NCBI RefSeq assembly: GCF_031326225.1
Contig: NZ_CP133720.1
Span: forward strand, 1,860,001-1,924,000
Source: Undibacterium cyanobacteriorum
Lineage (GTDB): Bacteria; Pseudomonadota; Gammaproteobacteria; Burkholderiales; Burkholderiaceae_D
DNA length: 64,000 nt
Reading direction: 5' to 3'
Shown: positions 20,101-30,666 of the stretch, one piece after another
Layout: each line of letters starts with the position of its first letter
How positions within the stretch are numbered: position 1 is the first letter of the stretch
The notes under the pieces: model-generated
What the model was told of the DNA's origin: nothing
Databases searched by the model: none
What the model saw: only the letters and a program-made list of their open reading frames with translations
Made by a program: the position numbers and the translations under genes

Positions 20101-22425
20101 ATGGTTGAAATTGAAATAGACGGCAAGAAAGTAGAAGTCCCTGCGGGCAGCATGGTCATGGAAGCCGCCAATAAGCTTGGCACTTACATTCCGCACTTTT
20201 GCTATCACAAGAAACTGTCGATCGCGGCAAACTGCCGTATGTGTTTGGTTGAAGTTGAAAAGGCGCCAAAGCCTTTGCCAGCCTGCGCCACACCTGTGAC
20301 TCAAGGCATGATCGTGCGCTCCAATAGCGACAAGGCGACCAAAGCACAAAAAGACGTGATGGAATTTTTGTTAATCAACCATCCGCTGGATTGCCCGATT
20401 TGCGATCAAGGCGGTGAGTGCCAATTACAAGATTTGGCGGTTGGTTACGGCAAAACAAAATCCCGCTACCAAGAAGAAAAGCGCGTCGTATTCCACAAGA
20501 ACGTTGGCCCATTGATTTCAATGGAAGAGATGAGCCGCTGCATTCACTGCACACGCTGCGTCCGTTTCGGTCAAGAAATCGCTGGTGTGATGGAATTGGG
20601 CATGCTTAATCGTGGCGAACATTCTGAAATTACTTCCTTTGTTGGTAAGACAGTTGATTCCGAATTGTCCGGTAACATGATTGATCTCTGCCCAGTCGGT
20701 GCATTGACATCCAAACCATTCCGCTACTCGGCACGTACTTGGGAATTGTCCCGCCGCAAATCGGTGAGCGCGCATGACGGTTTGGGTTCTAACCTGATCG
20801 TTCAAGTGAAGAACAACAAAGTGATGCGTGTCGTGCCTTTGGAAAACGATGCGATCAATGAATGCTGGATCTCTGATAAAGATCGCTTCGCTTACGAAGG
20901 CTTGAACACTGAAGATCGTTTGACTAAGCCGATGTTGAAGCAGGGTGGTCAGTGGCAAGAAGTTGATTGGCAAACAGCCTTGGAATATGTCGCGCATGGC
21001 TTGAAGAATGTGCGTCACGAACATGGTGCGAATAGTATTGCAGCCGTTGCGACCGCGAACTCCACTGTTGAAGAGTTGAGTTTGTTGGCAAAAGTGGTAC
21101 GCGGTATGGGTTCTAGTCATATCGAAACACGTTTGCGCCAATCTGACTTCAGCTTGACAGGTAAAGTGACTCCTTGGTTGGGTATGTCGATTGCTGATTT
21201 CGCGCAATTGAAACAAGTATTCGTGATCGGTTCTTTCCTGCGCAAAGATCATCCATTGTTGGCAGCTCGCTTGCGTCAAGCAATTAAGTCCGGTACCAAA
21301 CTCAGCGTCTTGAACGCGACGGATGATGAGTTGTTGATGAAAGTCAGCAACAAAGCGGTATTGGCGCCATCAGCGTGGACAGCGTTCTTAGCGGAAATTG
21401 CGACAGCGATCGCCGCCGCGAAACAAATCGCGAAGCCAGCAGGTTTGCCAGAAGTCAGTGTTAGTGACGCAGCGCAAGCCATCGCCAATAGCTTACTAAG
21501 TGCAAATGAAGACAACAAAGGTGGCGTATTCCTCGGAAATACGGCTGCACAACTCCCGAATGCAAGCGAAATTCACGCTTTGGCGCAATGGATTGCACAA
21601 CATGCCAACCTCGGTTTTGGCTACTTGACTGAAGCTGCAAACACAGTTGGCGCGCACTTGGTTGGCGCAGTTCCTAGCGATGCAAGTGCTGTCCTCAGCG
21701 CTGATCGTAAAGCGGTATTGGTGTTGAATGCCGAAGCGAATCATGATTTCGCCGATGCGAATCAGGCTAATGCCGTATTGGCGCAAGCCGACATGGTGGT
21801 TGTAATGTCGCCATACAAACAAGGCATGGAATATGCGGATGTCTTATTGCCAGTCTCTCCATTCACTGAAACGGCAGGCACTTTCGTCAACTGCGAAGGT
21901 CGCGCGCAGAGTTTCCATGGGGTGGTGAAACCTTTGGGTGATACGCGCCCAGCATGGAAAGTATTGCGTGTGTTGGGTAACCTCTTGGGGCTCGAAAAAT
22001 TTGACTACGAAACTTCTGAAGCTGTGCGTGACGAAGTGTTGGGGCAAGGTCAAACAGATCTGTCTTCGAAACTCAACAACAAAGTTGAGGTTGCAGTGAA
22101 AGTCTCTGCAGCGGCAGCAGGTTTGGAGCGCGTTTCTGATGTCAATATTTATGCGACAGACGCCATCGTTCGTCGTTCGGAATCCCTGCAGCGTACTGCG
22201 GATGCGAAAGCAGCAAGTAGTGTGTATTTGAGCTCTGCTGAGTTTGCGCGTCTCGCGATCAATGCAGGCGATTTCGTTAAGTTGACACAAGGTGCAGCAT
22301 CGATTGTGATGCCAGCAGCCCTCGATAAATCTTTGCCGGCAACGGTAGTGCGTGTTGCCGCTGGTGTGTTGGCGACGCATCAACTGGGTGCGATGTTTGG
22401 CCCAATTAGTGTGGAGCGTGCATAA
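20101..22425 (+). CDS. nuoG: NADH-quinone oxidoreductase subunit G
   Basis: NuoG is the large 75-kDa-type iron-sulfur subunit. The N-terminal [2Fe-2S] ligands are C34, C45, C48 and C62. The His-Cys motif [14 protein letters not shown], the [10 protein letters not shown] site and LCPVGAL supply two [4Fe-4S] centres. The rest is a molybdopterin-oxidoreductase-like domain that binds no cofactor in this family. The stop overlaps the nuoH start by one base. Confidence 0.97.
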   Translation: MVEIEIDGKKVEVPAGSMVMEAANKLGTYIPHFCYHKKLSIAANCRMCLVEVEKAPKPLPACATPVTQGMIVRSNSDKATKAQKDVMEFLLINHPLDCPICDQGGECQLQDLAVGYGKTKSRYQEEKRVVFHKNVGPLISMEEMSRCIHCTRCVRFGQEIAGVMELGMLNRGEHSEITSFVGKTVDSELSGNMIDLCPVGALTSKPFRYSARTWELSRRKSVSAHDGLGSNLIVQVKNNKVMRVVPLENDAINECWISDKDRFAYEGLNTEDRLTKPMLKQGGQWQEVDWQTALEYVAHGLKNVRHEHGANSIAAVATANSTVEELSLLAKVVRGMGSSHIETRLRQSDFSLTGKVTPWLGMSIADFAQLKQVFVIGSFLRKDHPLLAARLRQAIKSGTKLSVLNATDDELLMKVSNKAVLAPSAWTAFLAEIATAIAAAKQIAKPAGLPEVSVSDAAQAIANSLLSANEDNKGGVFLGNTAAQLPNASEIHALAQWIAQHANLGFGYLTEAANTVGAHLVGAVPSDASAVLSADRKAVLVLNAEANHDFADANQANAVLAQADMVVVMSPYKQGMEYADVLLPVSPFTETAGTFVNCEGRAQSFHGVVKPLGDTRPAWKVLRVLGNLLGLEKFDYETSEAVRDEVLGQGQTDLSSKLNNKVEVAVKVSAAAAGLERVSDVNIYATDAIVRRSESLQRTADAKAASSVYLSSAEFARLAINAGDFVKLTQGAASIVMPAALDKSLPATVVRVAAGVLATHQLGAMFGPISVERA

Positions 22426-23510
22426 TGAATTTCCTCGATACCATTCAAAGTTACGGTGTGCAGTATCTCGGTGGTTTGTGGCCGTTGGTGTGGACCTTAA
22501 TCAAGATTGTTTGCGTGACTTTGCCTTTGTTGGGTGCTGTTGCTTACCTGACTTTGTGGGAACGCAAGATGATCGGTTGGATGCACGTGCGCCTCGGTCC
22601 AAATCGCGTCGGTCCTGCTGGCTTGTTGCAGCCAATCGCCGATGCTTTGAAATTGCTCTTGAAAGAGATCATTGTTCCAGCAAAAGCCAACAAAGTATTG
22701 TTCGTATTGGCACCAATTATGACAATTATGCCGGCTTTAGCGGCTTGGTCAGTGGTGCCGTTTGGTCCGGATATTGTTTTGGCTAACGTCAATGCTGGTT
22801 TGTTGTTGATCATGGCCATCACATCGATGGAAGTCTACGGCATCATCATTGCAGGTTGGGCGTCTAATTCCAAGTATGCGTTCTTGGGTGCGATGCGTGC
22901 TTCTGCGCAAATGGTTTCTTACGAAATCGCCATGGGCTTCGTTTTGGTCGTCGTTCTCATGGTTTCTGGTAGTTTGAATTTAACTGACGTCGTGAATGGC
23001 CAGATGAAAGGTTATTTCGCCGAACGCGGTTGGAGCTTCCTGTCTTGGAACTGGTTGCCTTTGTTGCCGATGTTCGTGATTTATGTAATTTCCGGTATCG
23101 CTGAAACCAATCGTCACCCATTCGACGTCGTTGAAGGTGAGTCTGAAATCGTTGCGGGTCACATGGTTGAATACTCCGGTATGTCGTTCGCGATGTTCTT
23201 CTTGGCTGAATACGCCAACATGATTTTGATCTCCGCTTTGGCATCGATCATGTTCCTGGGCGGTTGGAATTCTCCAATTGGTCATGAAGTACCGGTGTTG
23301 GGCTTGTTAGCCTATATTCCTGGTTGGATCTGGCTTGGAATTAAAACTTTTGTGGTTGTCTCGATGTTCATTTGGGCACGTGCTTCATTCCCACGCTATC
23401 GTTACGATCAAATTATGCGCTTAGGCTGGAAAGTGTTTATTCCTCTGACTTTGGTGTATCTCGTCATTGTTGGCGCATGGATGCAAACTTCTTGGAATAT
23501 TTGGAAGTAA
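22425..23510 (+). CDS. nuoH: NADH-quinone oxidoreductase subunit H
   Basis: NuoH is the membrane subunit that links the quinone chamber to the proton channels. The 361-residue protein has about eight helices. Family motifs are [19 protein letters not shown], the acidic loop [20 protein letters not shown] and [13 protein letters not shown]. Confidence 0.98.
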   Translation: MNFLDTIQSYGVQYLGGLWPLVWTLIKIVCVTLPLLGAVAYLTLWERKMIGWMHVRLGPNRVGPAGLLQPIADALKLLLKEIIVPAKANKVLFVLAPIMTIMPALAAWSVVPFGPDIVLANVNAGLLLIMAITSMEVYGIIIAGWASNSKYAFLGAMRASAQMVSYEIAMGFVLVVVLMVSGSLNLTDVVNGQMKGYFAERGWSFLSWNWLPLLPMFVIYVISGIAETNRHPFDVVEGESEIVAGHMVEYSGMSFAMFFLAEYANMILISALASIMFLGGWNSPIGHEVPVLGLLAYIPGWIWLGIKTFVVVSMFIWARASFPRYRYDQIMRLGWKVFIPLTLVYLVIVGAWMQTSWNIWK

Positions 23511-23598
23511 GCACACCAGCAAAATATGTTTTGCTTGTTTTTGAATTGCAAGCACAAGAGTAAGAGCTGACTAAGTACAGAATAAATGGAAGTAAATA

Positions 23599-24087
23599 AT
23601 GGAAGCGATTAAAGACTTTTTTGGCAGCTTAATGTTGCGTGAACTGATCAAGGGCTTGGCGTTGACCGGGCGCTATATGTTCGCACGCAAAATTACAGTG
23701 CAATTCCCTGAAGAGAAAACACCGCAGTCTCCACGATTCCGCGGCTTGCACGCTTTGCGTCGCTACCCTAACGGTGAGGAGCGTTGCATTGCATGTAAAT
23801 TGTGCGAAGCAGTGTGTCCAGCCATGGCGATTACAATTGAATCGGACCAGCGTGAAGACGGTTCTCGTCGTACCACACGTTATGACATCGATTTGACGAA
23901 GTGTATTTTCTGCGGATTTTGCGAAGAGTCTTGTCCGGTTGATTCCATCGTTGAGACGCACGTATTGGAATACCACGGCGAGAAGCGCGGTGACCTGTAT
24001 TTCACGAAAGAGATGTTGCTCGCAGTGGGCGATCGTTACGAACCTGAAATTGCGGCAGCACGTCAAGCTGACGCGAAATACCGCTAA
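23599..24087 (+). CDS. nuoI: NADH-quinone oxidoreductase subunit I
   Basis: NuoI carries two [4Fe-4S] clusters (N6a and N6b). The ligands are [12 protein letters not shown] (C63, C66, C69, C73) and [12 protein letters not shown] (C102, C105, C108, C112). The 162-residue protein is a typical short NuoI. The gap from nuoH is 88 bases. Confidence 0.98.
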   Translation: MEAIKDFFGSLMLRELIKGLALTGRYMFARKITVQFPEEKTPQSPRFRGLHALRRYPNGEERCIACKLCEAVCPAMAITIESDQREDGSRRTTRYDIDLTKCIFCGFCEESCPVDSIVETHVLEYHGEKRGDLYFTKEMLLAVGDRYEPEIAAARQADAKYR

Positions 24088-24103
24088 CCAGGAAGAAGTT
24101 CAT

Positions 24104-24748
24104 ATGGATTTTACGACTGCTTTATTTTATGTGTTTGCTGCAATCTTGGTTTTGGCAGCGACTCAAGTGATCACGGCACGTAGCCCTGTGCACGCGGCTT
24201 TGTTCTTGGTTCTGTCTTTCTTCAGTGCTGCGGGCATTTGGATGCTGCTGCAAGCCGAGTTTTTGGCGATCGTCTTGGTATTAGTCTATGTTGGCGCCGT
24301 GATGGTGTTGTTCCTGTTCGTCGTGATGATGCTCGACATTAACATGGATAAATTGCGTGAAGGATTCTGGGGGCGTTTGCCACTAGCAGCGATCGTTGGG
24401 TTGGTGATCGCTTTTGAAATGTCGGCAGTTTTACTTAAAGGTTTTTTACGCCCAGACAACGCGGTACCAGCAAATGCGGCTAACGTGGGTAACACCAAAG
24501 TGTTGGGTATTGAGATTTTTACTAATTATGTTTTGGCCTTCGAAGTGGCTGCAGCGATTTTATTTTTGGCGATTGTTGCTGCCGTCGCGCTTACTTTGCG
24601 CCGTCGTAAAGATAGTAAGTATTTTGATCCTGCAGCCGCAGTGAAAGTGAAGCGTAATGATCGCGTACGCTTGGTCAACATGAAAGCAGAGTCCGATCGT
24701 GCTAATGGCGCGGCAGCGGAACAATCTGCAGAGAATACAGGTGCGTAA
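24104..24748 (+). CDS. nuoJ: NADH-quinone oxidoreductase subunit J
   Basis: NuoJ is a five-helix membrane subunit. The frame is open from 23939, but the ATG at 24104, after AGGAAGAAGTTCAT, gives MDFTTALFYVF, the normal start, and 214 residues. The conserved VLVYVGAVMVLFLFVVMML helix with its pi-bulge region is intact. The stop abuts the nuoK start. Confidence 0.96.
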   Translation: MDFTTALFYVFAAILVLAATQVITARSPVHAALFLVLSFFSAAGIWMLLQAEFLAIVLVLVYVGAVMVLFLFVVMMLDINMDKLREGFWGRLPLAAIVGLVIAFEMSAVLLKGFLRPDNAVPANAANVGNTKVLGIEIFTNYVLAFEVAAAILFLAIVAAVALTLRRRKDSKYFDPAAAVKVKRNDRVRLVNMKAESDRANGAAAEQSAENTGA

Positions 24749-25057
24749 ATGGCGTTGAGCTTGACACATTTTTTGATCTTGGGCGCGATTCTATTCGCGA
24801 TTTCGGTGGTTGGTATTTTCATGAATCGCAAAAACATCATCGTTTTACTGATGGCGATTGAATTGATGCTGCTGGCCGTCAATATGAATTTCGTCGCTTT
24901 TTCGCATTACTTAGGTGACACAGCAGGGCAGATTTTTGTCTTCTTTATCCTAACTGTGGCGGCGGCGGAATCAGCAATTGGCTTAGCGATTTTGGTGGTC
25001 ATGTTCCGTAATTTGGACACCATCAACGTAGAAGATCTGGGTACCTTGAAGGGCTAA
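24749..25057 (+). CDS. nuoK: NADH-quinone oxidoreductase subunit K
   Basis: NuoK is the three-helix, 102-residue subunit with key membrane glutamates, seen in [16 protein letters not shown] and [13 protein letters not shown]. It begins directly at the nuoJ stop, so the two are probably translated together. Confidence 0.98.
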   Translation: MALSLTHFLILGAILFAISVVGIFMNRKNIIVLLMAIELMLLAVNMNFVAFSHYLGDTAGQIFVFFILTVAAAESAIGLAILVVMFRNLDTINVEDLGTLKG

Positions 25058-25141
25058 AAGCATGGACTCGGTGCGTTGATGCATTGCGAGTCGCTCATCA
25101 AGGTATTTAAGTTTGAAGATATAAAATAAAAAAGGGTCGAT

Positions 25142-27175
25142 ATGGCGGGGCAACTTAACCCACATTTACTGTTAGCAGTACCTCTAGCACCTTTGGCTGG
25201 TGCAGCGATTGCTGGTCTGCTTGGTACCAAGTTCTTTGGCAACCTCATTGGTCGCAAGACAACTCACACGATTACGATTCTTGGCGTGCTTGTGTCCTTC
25301 ATCCTGTCGGCAATGACCTTGTCTGATGTGATCAACGGTGCCTCGTACAATGGCACTTTGTATCAATGGATGAACGTGGGCGGCATGAAGTTAGAAGTTG
25401 GCTTCTTGGTCGACAGTTTGACCGCCATGATGATGTGCGTTGTGACTTTTGTCTCCTTAATGGTACACATTTACACTATTGGGTATATGGCTGAAGACGA
25501 AGGTTATAACCGCTTCTTCGCATATATTTCTTTGTTCACGTTCTCGATGTTGATGCTGGTCATGAGCAACAACTTCTTGCAATTGTTCTTCGGCTGGGAA
25601 GCAGTCGGTTTGGTGTCATATTTGTTGATTGGTTTCTGGTACACCAAGCCAACAGCGATTTACGCGAACATGAAAGCATTCTTGGTCAATCGTGTCGGTG
25701 ACTTTGGTTTTATTCTCGGTATCGGTTTGTTGGTGGCGTATGCTGGATCCATGAACTATGCCGAAGTGTTTGCCAAAAAAGAGGCACTCGCTCCTTTGAC
25801 TTTGCCTGGCACAGACTGGATGTTGATTACAGTCGCATGCATCTGCTTGTTCGTAGGCGCGATGGGTAAATCCGCGCAGTTCCCATTGCATGTGTGGTTG
25901 CCAGATTCAATGGAAGGTCCAACACCGATTTCTGCCTTGATTCACGCGGCGACGATGGTGACGGCTGGTATCTTCATGGTGGCACGTATGTCGCCATTGT
26001 TCGAAATGTCTGACACCGCGCTAAGTTTTATCATGACTATCGGTGCGATTACAGCATTGTTCATGGGCTTCATGGGCATTATTCAAAATGATATAAAGCG
26101 CGTGGTTGCTTACTCGACTTTGTCTCAGTTGGGTTATATGACGGTTGCTCTTGGCGCGTCGGCATATTCCGTTGCGGTATTCCATTTGATGACACATGCT
26201 TTCTTTAAAGCTTTGCTGTTCTTGGCAGCTGGCTCTGTGATTATTGGTATGCACCATGATCAAGATATCCGCAATATGGGTGGCTTGTGGAAATACATGC
26301 CTAAGACATGGTTCACGTCCTTGATTGGTTCCTTGGCTTTGATCGGTACACCATTCTTCTCTGGTTTTTACTCGAAGGATTCGATTATTGAAGCAGTCAT
26401 GGCATCCCATTTGGCTGGTTCCAGCTTCGCTCAATTCGCGGTGTTAGCCGGTGTGTTTGTGACGGCGTTCTATTCATTCCGTATGTACTTCTTGGTATTC
26501 CATGGTAAGGAAAACTTTGGACACGCACATCACGGTCATGACGATCACCACGACGACGGACATCACCACGGCTTGGCACCCGGCGAAAAACCTCATGAAT
26601 CGCCAGCGGTTGTATGGGTACCTTTGGTCTTGTTGGCAGTGCCATCCTTGTTGATCGGTTTATATACAATCGAACCAATGTTGTTCGGCGATTTCTTCAA
26701 AGGCGTCATTTTTGTTGATCACCACGCACATCCAGCAATGGAAGAGTTGGCGCATGAATTCCACGGTTGGCAAGCAATGGGTATTCATGCGTTGCAGACG
26801 AAGCCATTCTGGTTAGCACTTGCCGGTGTCGCGACAGCCTACTTCTTCTACATGGTGAAGCCGTCGATTCCTGCTGCAATCAAAGTAAGAGCCAGCGTTT
26901 TGTACAACATTCTTGAGAACAAGTATTACATGGATCGTTTCAATGAGATCGTTTTTGCTGGCGGTGCACGATTGCTCGGCGGCGGTTTGTGGAACGTTGG
27001 TGACAAGGGTCTGATCGATGGTTTAGTGGTCAATGGAAGTGCAAAACTGGTGGGCCTGTTTTCGAAAGTGGTGCGCTTGTTCCAAACAGGTTTCATTTAT
27101 CACTATGCGTTTGTAATGATCCTAGGCGTACTCGCATTCTTGTTGTATTTCATGCCTTTGCCGTTCTCGAAATAA
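25142..27175 (+). CDS. nuoL: NADH-quinone oxidoreductase subunit L
   Basis: NuoL is the distal antiporter-like proton channel of complex I with a long lateral helix. The 677-residue protein has about 16 membrane segments. Channel motifs include FFGWEAVGLVSYLLIGFW (key Glu), GKSAQFPLHVWLPDSMEGPT (key Lys) and SALIHAATMVTAGIF. A histidine- and aspartate-rich loop lies at about residues 460-485 (HHGHDDHHDDGHHH). Confidence 0.98.
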   Translation: MAGQLNPHLLLAVPLAPLAGAAIAGLLGTKFFGNLIGRKTTHTITILGVLVSFILSAMTLSDVINGASYNGTLYQWMNVGGMKLEVGFLVDSLTAMMMCVVTFVSLMVHIYTIGYMAEDEGYNRFFAYISLFTFSMLMLVMSNNFLQLFFGWEAVGLVSYLLIGFWYTKPTAIYANMKAFLVNRVGDFGFILGIGLLVAYAGSMNYAEVFAKKEALAPLTLPGTDWMLITVACICLFVGAMGKSAQFPLHVWLPDSMEGPTPISALIHAATMVTAGIFMVARMSPLFEMSDTALSFIMTIGAITALFMGFMGIIQNDIKRVVAYSTLSQLGYMTVALGASAYSVAVFHLMTHAFFKALLFLAAGSVIIGMHHDQDIRNMGGLWKYMPKTWFTSLIGSLALIGTPFFSGFYSKDSIIEAVMASHLAGSSFAQFAVLAGVFVTAFYSFRMYFLVFHGKENFGHAHHGHDDHHDDGHHHGLAPGEKPHESPAVVWVPLVLLAVPSLLIGLYTIEPMLFGDFFKGVIFVDHHAHPAMEELAHEFHGWQAMGIHALQTKPFWLALAGVATAYFFYMVKPSIPAAIKVRASVLYNILENKYYMDRFNEIVFAGGARLLGGGLWNVGDKGLIDGLVVNGSAKLVGLFSKVVRLFQTGFIYHYAFVMILGVLAFLLYFMPLPFSK

Positions 27176-27243
27176 CAAGATAGTGACTTCAGTTTTTAGA
27201 GTTGCTCAACAGTGACTAAATAAGTGACGAAAAAAAGAAAATT

Positions 27244-28734
27244 ATGATGCTGTCAAATACTCCCTTACTAAGCCTAGCGATTTGGGTTCCTATTGTCTTC
27301 GGTATATGTGTACTCGCCGTAGGACGTGACAAAAATGCGGGTTTCGTACGCTTGCTTTCACTCGTTGGTGCGCTTGCTAGCTTCGCCGTGACCATTCCAT
27401 TGGTAACAAATTTTGATAACGCAGCGCATGGTTTGCAATTCGTTGAAAAAATGAGTTGGATCACGCGCTTTAACGCGCTCTACGCACTGGGTGTCGACGG
27501 TTTGGCTATGTGGTTGGTGCCATTGACCGCATTCACAACGGTCATCGTCGTTATTGCAGCATGGGAAGTGATCGAGAAGAATGTTGCTCAGTATATGGGC
27601 GCGTTCCTGATTTTGTCGGGTTTGATGATTGGTGTGTTCTGCGCCACGGACGGCTTGTTGTTCTACGTGTTCTTTGAAGCGACTTTGATTCCGATGTACA
27701 TCATTGTTGGTGTATGGGGTGGTCCAAATCGCGTCTACGCCGCGTTCAAGTTCTTCTTGTACACCTTGTTGGGTTCCTTGTTGACCTTGGTCGCAATCGT
27801 CTATTTGTATTTGAAATCCGGTAGCTTTGAAATCGCTGCTTGGCACCGTTTGCCGTTGCCGCTTGACGTCCAGATTATGCTTTTCGTCGCATTCTTGATG
27901 GCGTTTGCGGTGAAGGTACCGATGTGGCCAGTGCATACATGGTTGCCAGATGCCCACGTTGAAGCGCCAACTGGTGGTTCAGTCGTCTTGGCCGCGATCA
28001 TGTTGAAACTCGGTGCGTATGGTTTCTTGCGGTTCTCCTTGCCGATCGCGCCAGATGCGAGTCATTCCTTGGCAGGGTTGATGATCACTCTTTCCTTGAT
28101 TGCTGTGATTTATATCGGCTTAGTCGCCCTGGTGCAAAAGGATATGAAGAAGCTGGTGGCTTATTCCTCGATCGCGCACATGGGTTTTGTTACGCTCGGT
28201 TTCTTCATGTTTAACGAGATGGCAGTGCAGGGCGCTGTAGTGCAAATGATTTCCCACGGCTTTGTGTCCGCGGCGATGTTCTTGTGTATTGGTGTTTTGT
28301 ATGATCGCGTTCACTCTCGTGAAATTGCTGACTACGGTGGTGTGGTGAACACCATGCCGAAGTTTGCAGCGTTCTTTATTCTTTTCTCCATGGCCAACTG
28401 CGGCTTGCCAGCGACGTCTGGGTTCGTCGGTGAATTCATGGTCATTATTGGTGCAGTGAAGTTCAATTTCTGGATTGGCTTGATGGCAGCCACCGCTTTG
28501 ATCTTTGGTGCGGCATATTCCTTGTGGATGGCGAAACGTGTGATCTTTGGTGCGATTACACACGATCATGTGGCCAAGCTCAATGATTTGAATAAGCGTG
28601 AGTTCTTCATGTTAGGCGTACTTGCGATTGCTGTCATCGTTATGGGTTGCTACCCAGGTCCAGTGACTGATGCAATGCAAGTTTCTGTCAGTGATTTGCT
28701 TAAGCACGTGGCGACCTCGAAATTGCCAATGTAA
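27244..28734 (+). CDS. nuoM: NADH-quinone oxidoreductase subunit M
   Basis: NuoM is the second antiporter-like channel subunit. The 496-residue protein shows FYVFFEATLIPMYIIVGVWG (key Glu) and FAVKVPMWPVHTWLPDAHVE (key Lys), and about 14 membrane helices. Two ATG codons stand side by side at 27244 and 27247; either may be the start. The GGPNRVYAAFKFFLYTLLGS motif is standard. Confidence 0.98.
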   Translation: MMLSNTPLLSLAIWVPIVFGICVLAVGRDKNAGFVRLLSLVGALASFAVTIPLVTNFDNAAHGLQFVEKMSWITRFNALYALGVDGLAMWLVPLTAFTTVIVVIAAWEVIEKNVAQYMGAFLILSGLMIGVFCATDGLLFYVFFEATLIPMYIIVGVWGGPNRVYAAFKFFLYTLLGSLLTLVAIVYLYLKSGSFEIAAWHRLPLPLDVQIMLFVAFLMAFAVKVPMWPVHTWLPDAHVEAPTGGSVVLAAIMLKLGAYGFLRFSLPIAPDASHSLAGLMITLSLIAVIYIGLVALVQKDMKKLVAYSSIAHMGFVTLGFFMFNEMAVQGAVVQMISHGFVSAAMFLCIGVLYDRVHSREIADYGGVVNTMPKFAAFFILFSMANCGLPATSGFVGEFMVIIGAVKFNFWIGLMAATALIFGAAYSLWMAKRVIFGAITHDHVAKLNDLNKREFFMLGVLAIAVIVMGCYPGPVTDAMQVSVSDLLKHVATSKLPM

Positions 28735-28835
28735 AACGGTTTCGGTCATCTCGTGTATGAGAGACCAGTGATTGAATAGCTTCAGCTTGGAAAACCTTAC
28801 TGAAGCAACGATAAATGTAAGTAGAAATAAATAAT

Positions 28836-30314
28836 ATGAACCTGATACCACTACAACTTTATCCAGAAGTGTTCTTGATCCTAGCAATTTGCGCGGTCCT
28901 TGTGATCGACATGTTTCTAGGCGAAGACAAACGCAATGTTACGTATGCGTTGAGTTTACTGAGTATCGGCGTTTGTGGCTTGTTGACCATGTATGTGTCG
29001 ACGCCTTCATCGGTCTACCTGAGCAACAATATGTTTGTTTCAGATGCGATGTCGAATTTGATGAAACTGTTCTCTTACATTGCCGTCGGTGTCACGTTCA
29101 TTTATGGTCGCCAATATGCGAGTGATCGCGGTATGACGAGTGGTATTCTCGGTGGTGAGATTTACGTGATCGCCATGTTCGCCTTGCTGGGTCAAATGTT
29201 TATGATTTCCGGCAATAACATGTTGGTGATTTACCTCGGTTTGGAATTGATGTCTTTGGCTCTGTATGCATTGGTTGCCCTGCGTCGCAACCATACTGTA
29301 TCGACTGAAGCTGCGATGAAGTATTTCGTCCTCGGTGCTTTGGCCTCTGGTTTCTTGTTGTATGGTATCTCGATGATCTACGGTGCCACAGGTAGTTTGA
29401 ATTTGAACGTGATTGCGACAGAAGCAGCGAAGGTCACAGCGAACAAAACAATTTTGACCTTTGGTATTGTTTTTGTGGTGGCTGGTTTGGCGTTCAAACT
29501 CGGTGTTGTGCCTTTCCATATGTGGGTACCAGACGTTTATCAAGGCTCTCCAACGGTAGTCACTTTGCTCTTGGGTGGCGCTCCTAAACTTGCAGCTTTT
29601 GCTATTTGCTATCGTGTGCTTGCAGAAGGTTTGTTCCCTCAAGTGATTCAATGGCAGCAAATGCTCATTGTGTTGGCGGTGTTGTCGATGGCGGTCGGTA
29701 ACATCACTGCAATTGCGCAGACGAATTTGAAGCGTATGTTGGCCTATTCAACCATTTCTCAAATGGGTTTCATGCTCCTAGGTTTTGCGTCTGGCGTTTC
29801 CAATGCAAGCCCGGCCTTGGCAGTGGAAGCTTATAGTGCTTCAATGTTCTATTCGATTACCTACGTGATGACGACTTTGGGCACGTTCGGTATGATTCTT
29901 TTGTTGTCTCGCAAAGGTTTTGAGGCAGAAGAAATCGCGGATTTGAAGGGCTTGAACAAACGTAGCAAATGGTTTGCTTTCATCATGTTGCTGTTAATGT
30001 TCTCGTTGGCTGGTATTCCTCCAATGATGGGTTTTGCAGCGAAGTTGGCCGTGATTAGTTCAGCTGTCGCTGCAGGTCAAATCTGGTTGGCTGTGTTGGC
30101 TGTCATGTTCTCGCTGATTGGCGCTTTCTACTACTTGCGTATCGTGAAAGTGATGTATTTTGATGAACCACAGGACGAATCTCCGATCGTTGCGAGCACC
30201 GATATGAAATTGGTTCTCAGCGTGAATGGTTTGGCCGTACTCTTCTTGGGTATCATGCCTGGTTCATTGTTGGGTAGCTGCGTTGAAGCAATCAGAAGCG
30301 CCTTGGCTTCTTGA
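28836..30314 (+). CDS. nuoN: NADH-quinone oxidoreductase subunit N
   Basis: NuoN is the third antiporter-like subunit, next to NuoK. The 492-residue protein has LGLELMSLALYALVAL (key Glu), GLAFKLGVVPFHMWVPDVYQG (key Lys region) and AYSTISQMGFMLLGF. The intergenic leader contains a 7-bp hairpin (GCTTCAG/CTGAAGC). It is the last structural complex I gene, followed at 43 bases by the DUF2818 gene. Confidence 0.98.
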   Translation: MNLIPLQLYPEVFLILAICAVLVIDMFLGEDKRNVTYALSLLSIGVCGLLTMYVSTPSSVYLSNNMFVSDAMSNLMKLFSYIAVGVTFIYGRQYASDRGMTSGILGGEIYVIAMFALLGQMFMISGNNMLVIYLGLELMSLALYALVALRRNHTVSTEAAMKYFVLGALASGFLLYGISMIYGATGSLNLNVIATEAAKVTANKTILTFGIVFVVAGLAFKLGVVPFHMWVPDVYQGSPTVVTLLLGGAPKLAAFAICYRVLAEGLFPQVIQWQQMLIVLAVLSMAVGNITAIAQTNLKRMLAYSTISQMGFMLLGFASGVSNASPALAVEAYSASMFYSITYVMTTLGTFGMILLLSRKGFEAEEIADLKGLNKRSKWFAFIMLLLMFSLAGIPPMMGFAAKLAVISSAVAAGQIWLAVLAVMFSLIGAFYYLRIVKVMYFDEPQDESPIVASTDMKLVLSVNGLAVLFLGIMPGSLLGSCVEAIRSALAS

Positions 30315-30357
30315 TCCTGAGTATTCTGATTTTTTGATTTTGATTAGGTAAGTGCTA

Positions 30358-30657
30358 GTGAACGTTTCGCTGTTTAGTTCTGTGGTGATTGCACTGGCGC
30401 TGATACTCGCGACTTTACCTTTCCTCTCCGAACGTTTGTTTGCGCTGATTGCGCTCGAACGTTTCCCCAAAAAGCCATTTTGGCTCCGTTTGATTGAACT
30501 GCTGACATACTACTTTTTGGTCGGTGTGCTCGGCTTCGCGCTCGAATCCAAACTTGGCAATCGGTTCCCACAAACTTGGGAGTTCTATGCGGTGACGTTT
30601 TGCATGTTCATCGTGTTTGCATTCCCTGGTTTCATTTATCGCTACCTAAAGAAGTAG
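30358..30657 (+). CDS. DUF2818 small membrane protein
   Basis: A 99-residue protein of the DUF2818 family with three hydrophobic segments (SSVVIALALILATLPFL, LLTYYFLVGVLGFALES and FYAVTFCMFIVFAFPGFIY). The motif LPFLSERLFAL and the central FWLRLIELLTYY are characteristic. Two GTG starts are possible, at 30352 and 30358; AGG is nine bases before the second, so I use it. The function is unknown, but the gene follows nuoN directly, as in many betaproteobacteria, so a link to complex I assembly or stability is a fair inference. Confidence 0.88.
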   Translation: MNVSLFSSVVIALALILATLPFLSERLFALIALERFPKKPFWLRLIELLTYYFLVGVLGFALESKLGNRFPQTWEFYAVTFCMFIVFAFPGFIYRYLKK

Positions 30658-30666
30658 CCTGCGTTT

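Noticed and set aside
20518..21279. 253-codon open frame on the minus strand
   Set aside because: Antisense to nuoG; no domain and no ribosome binding site.
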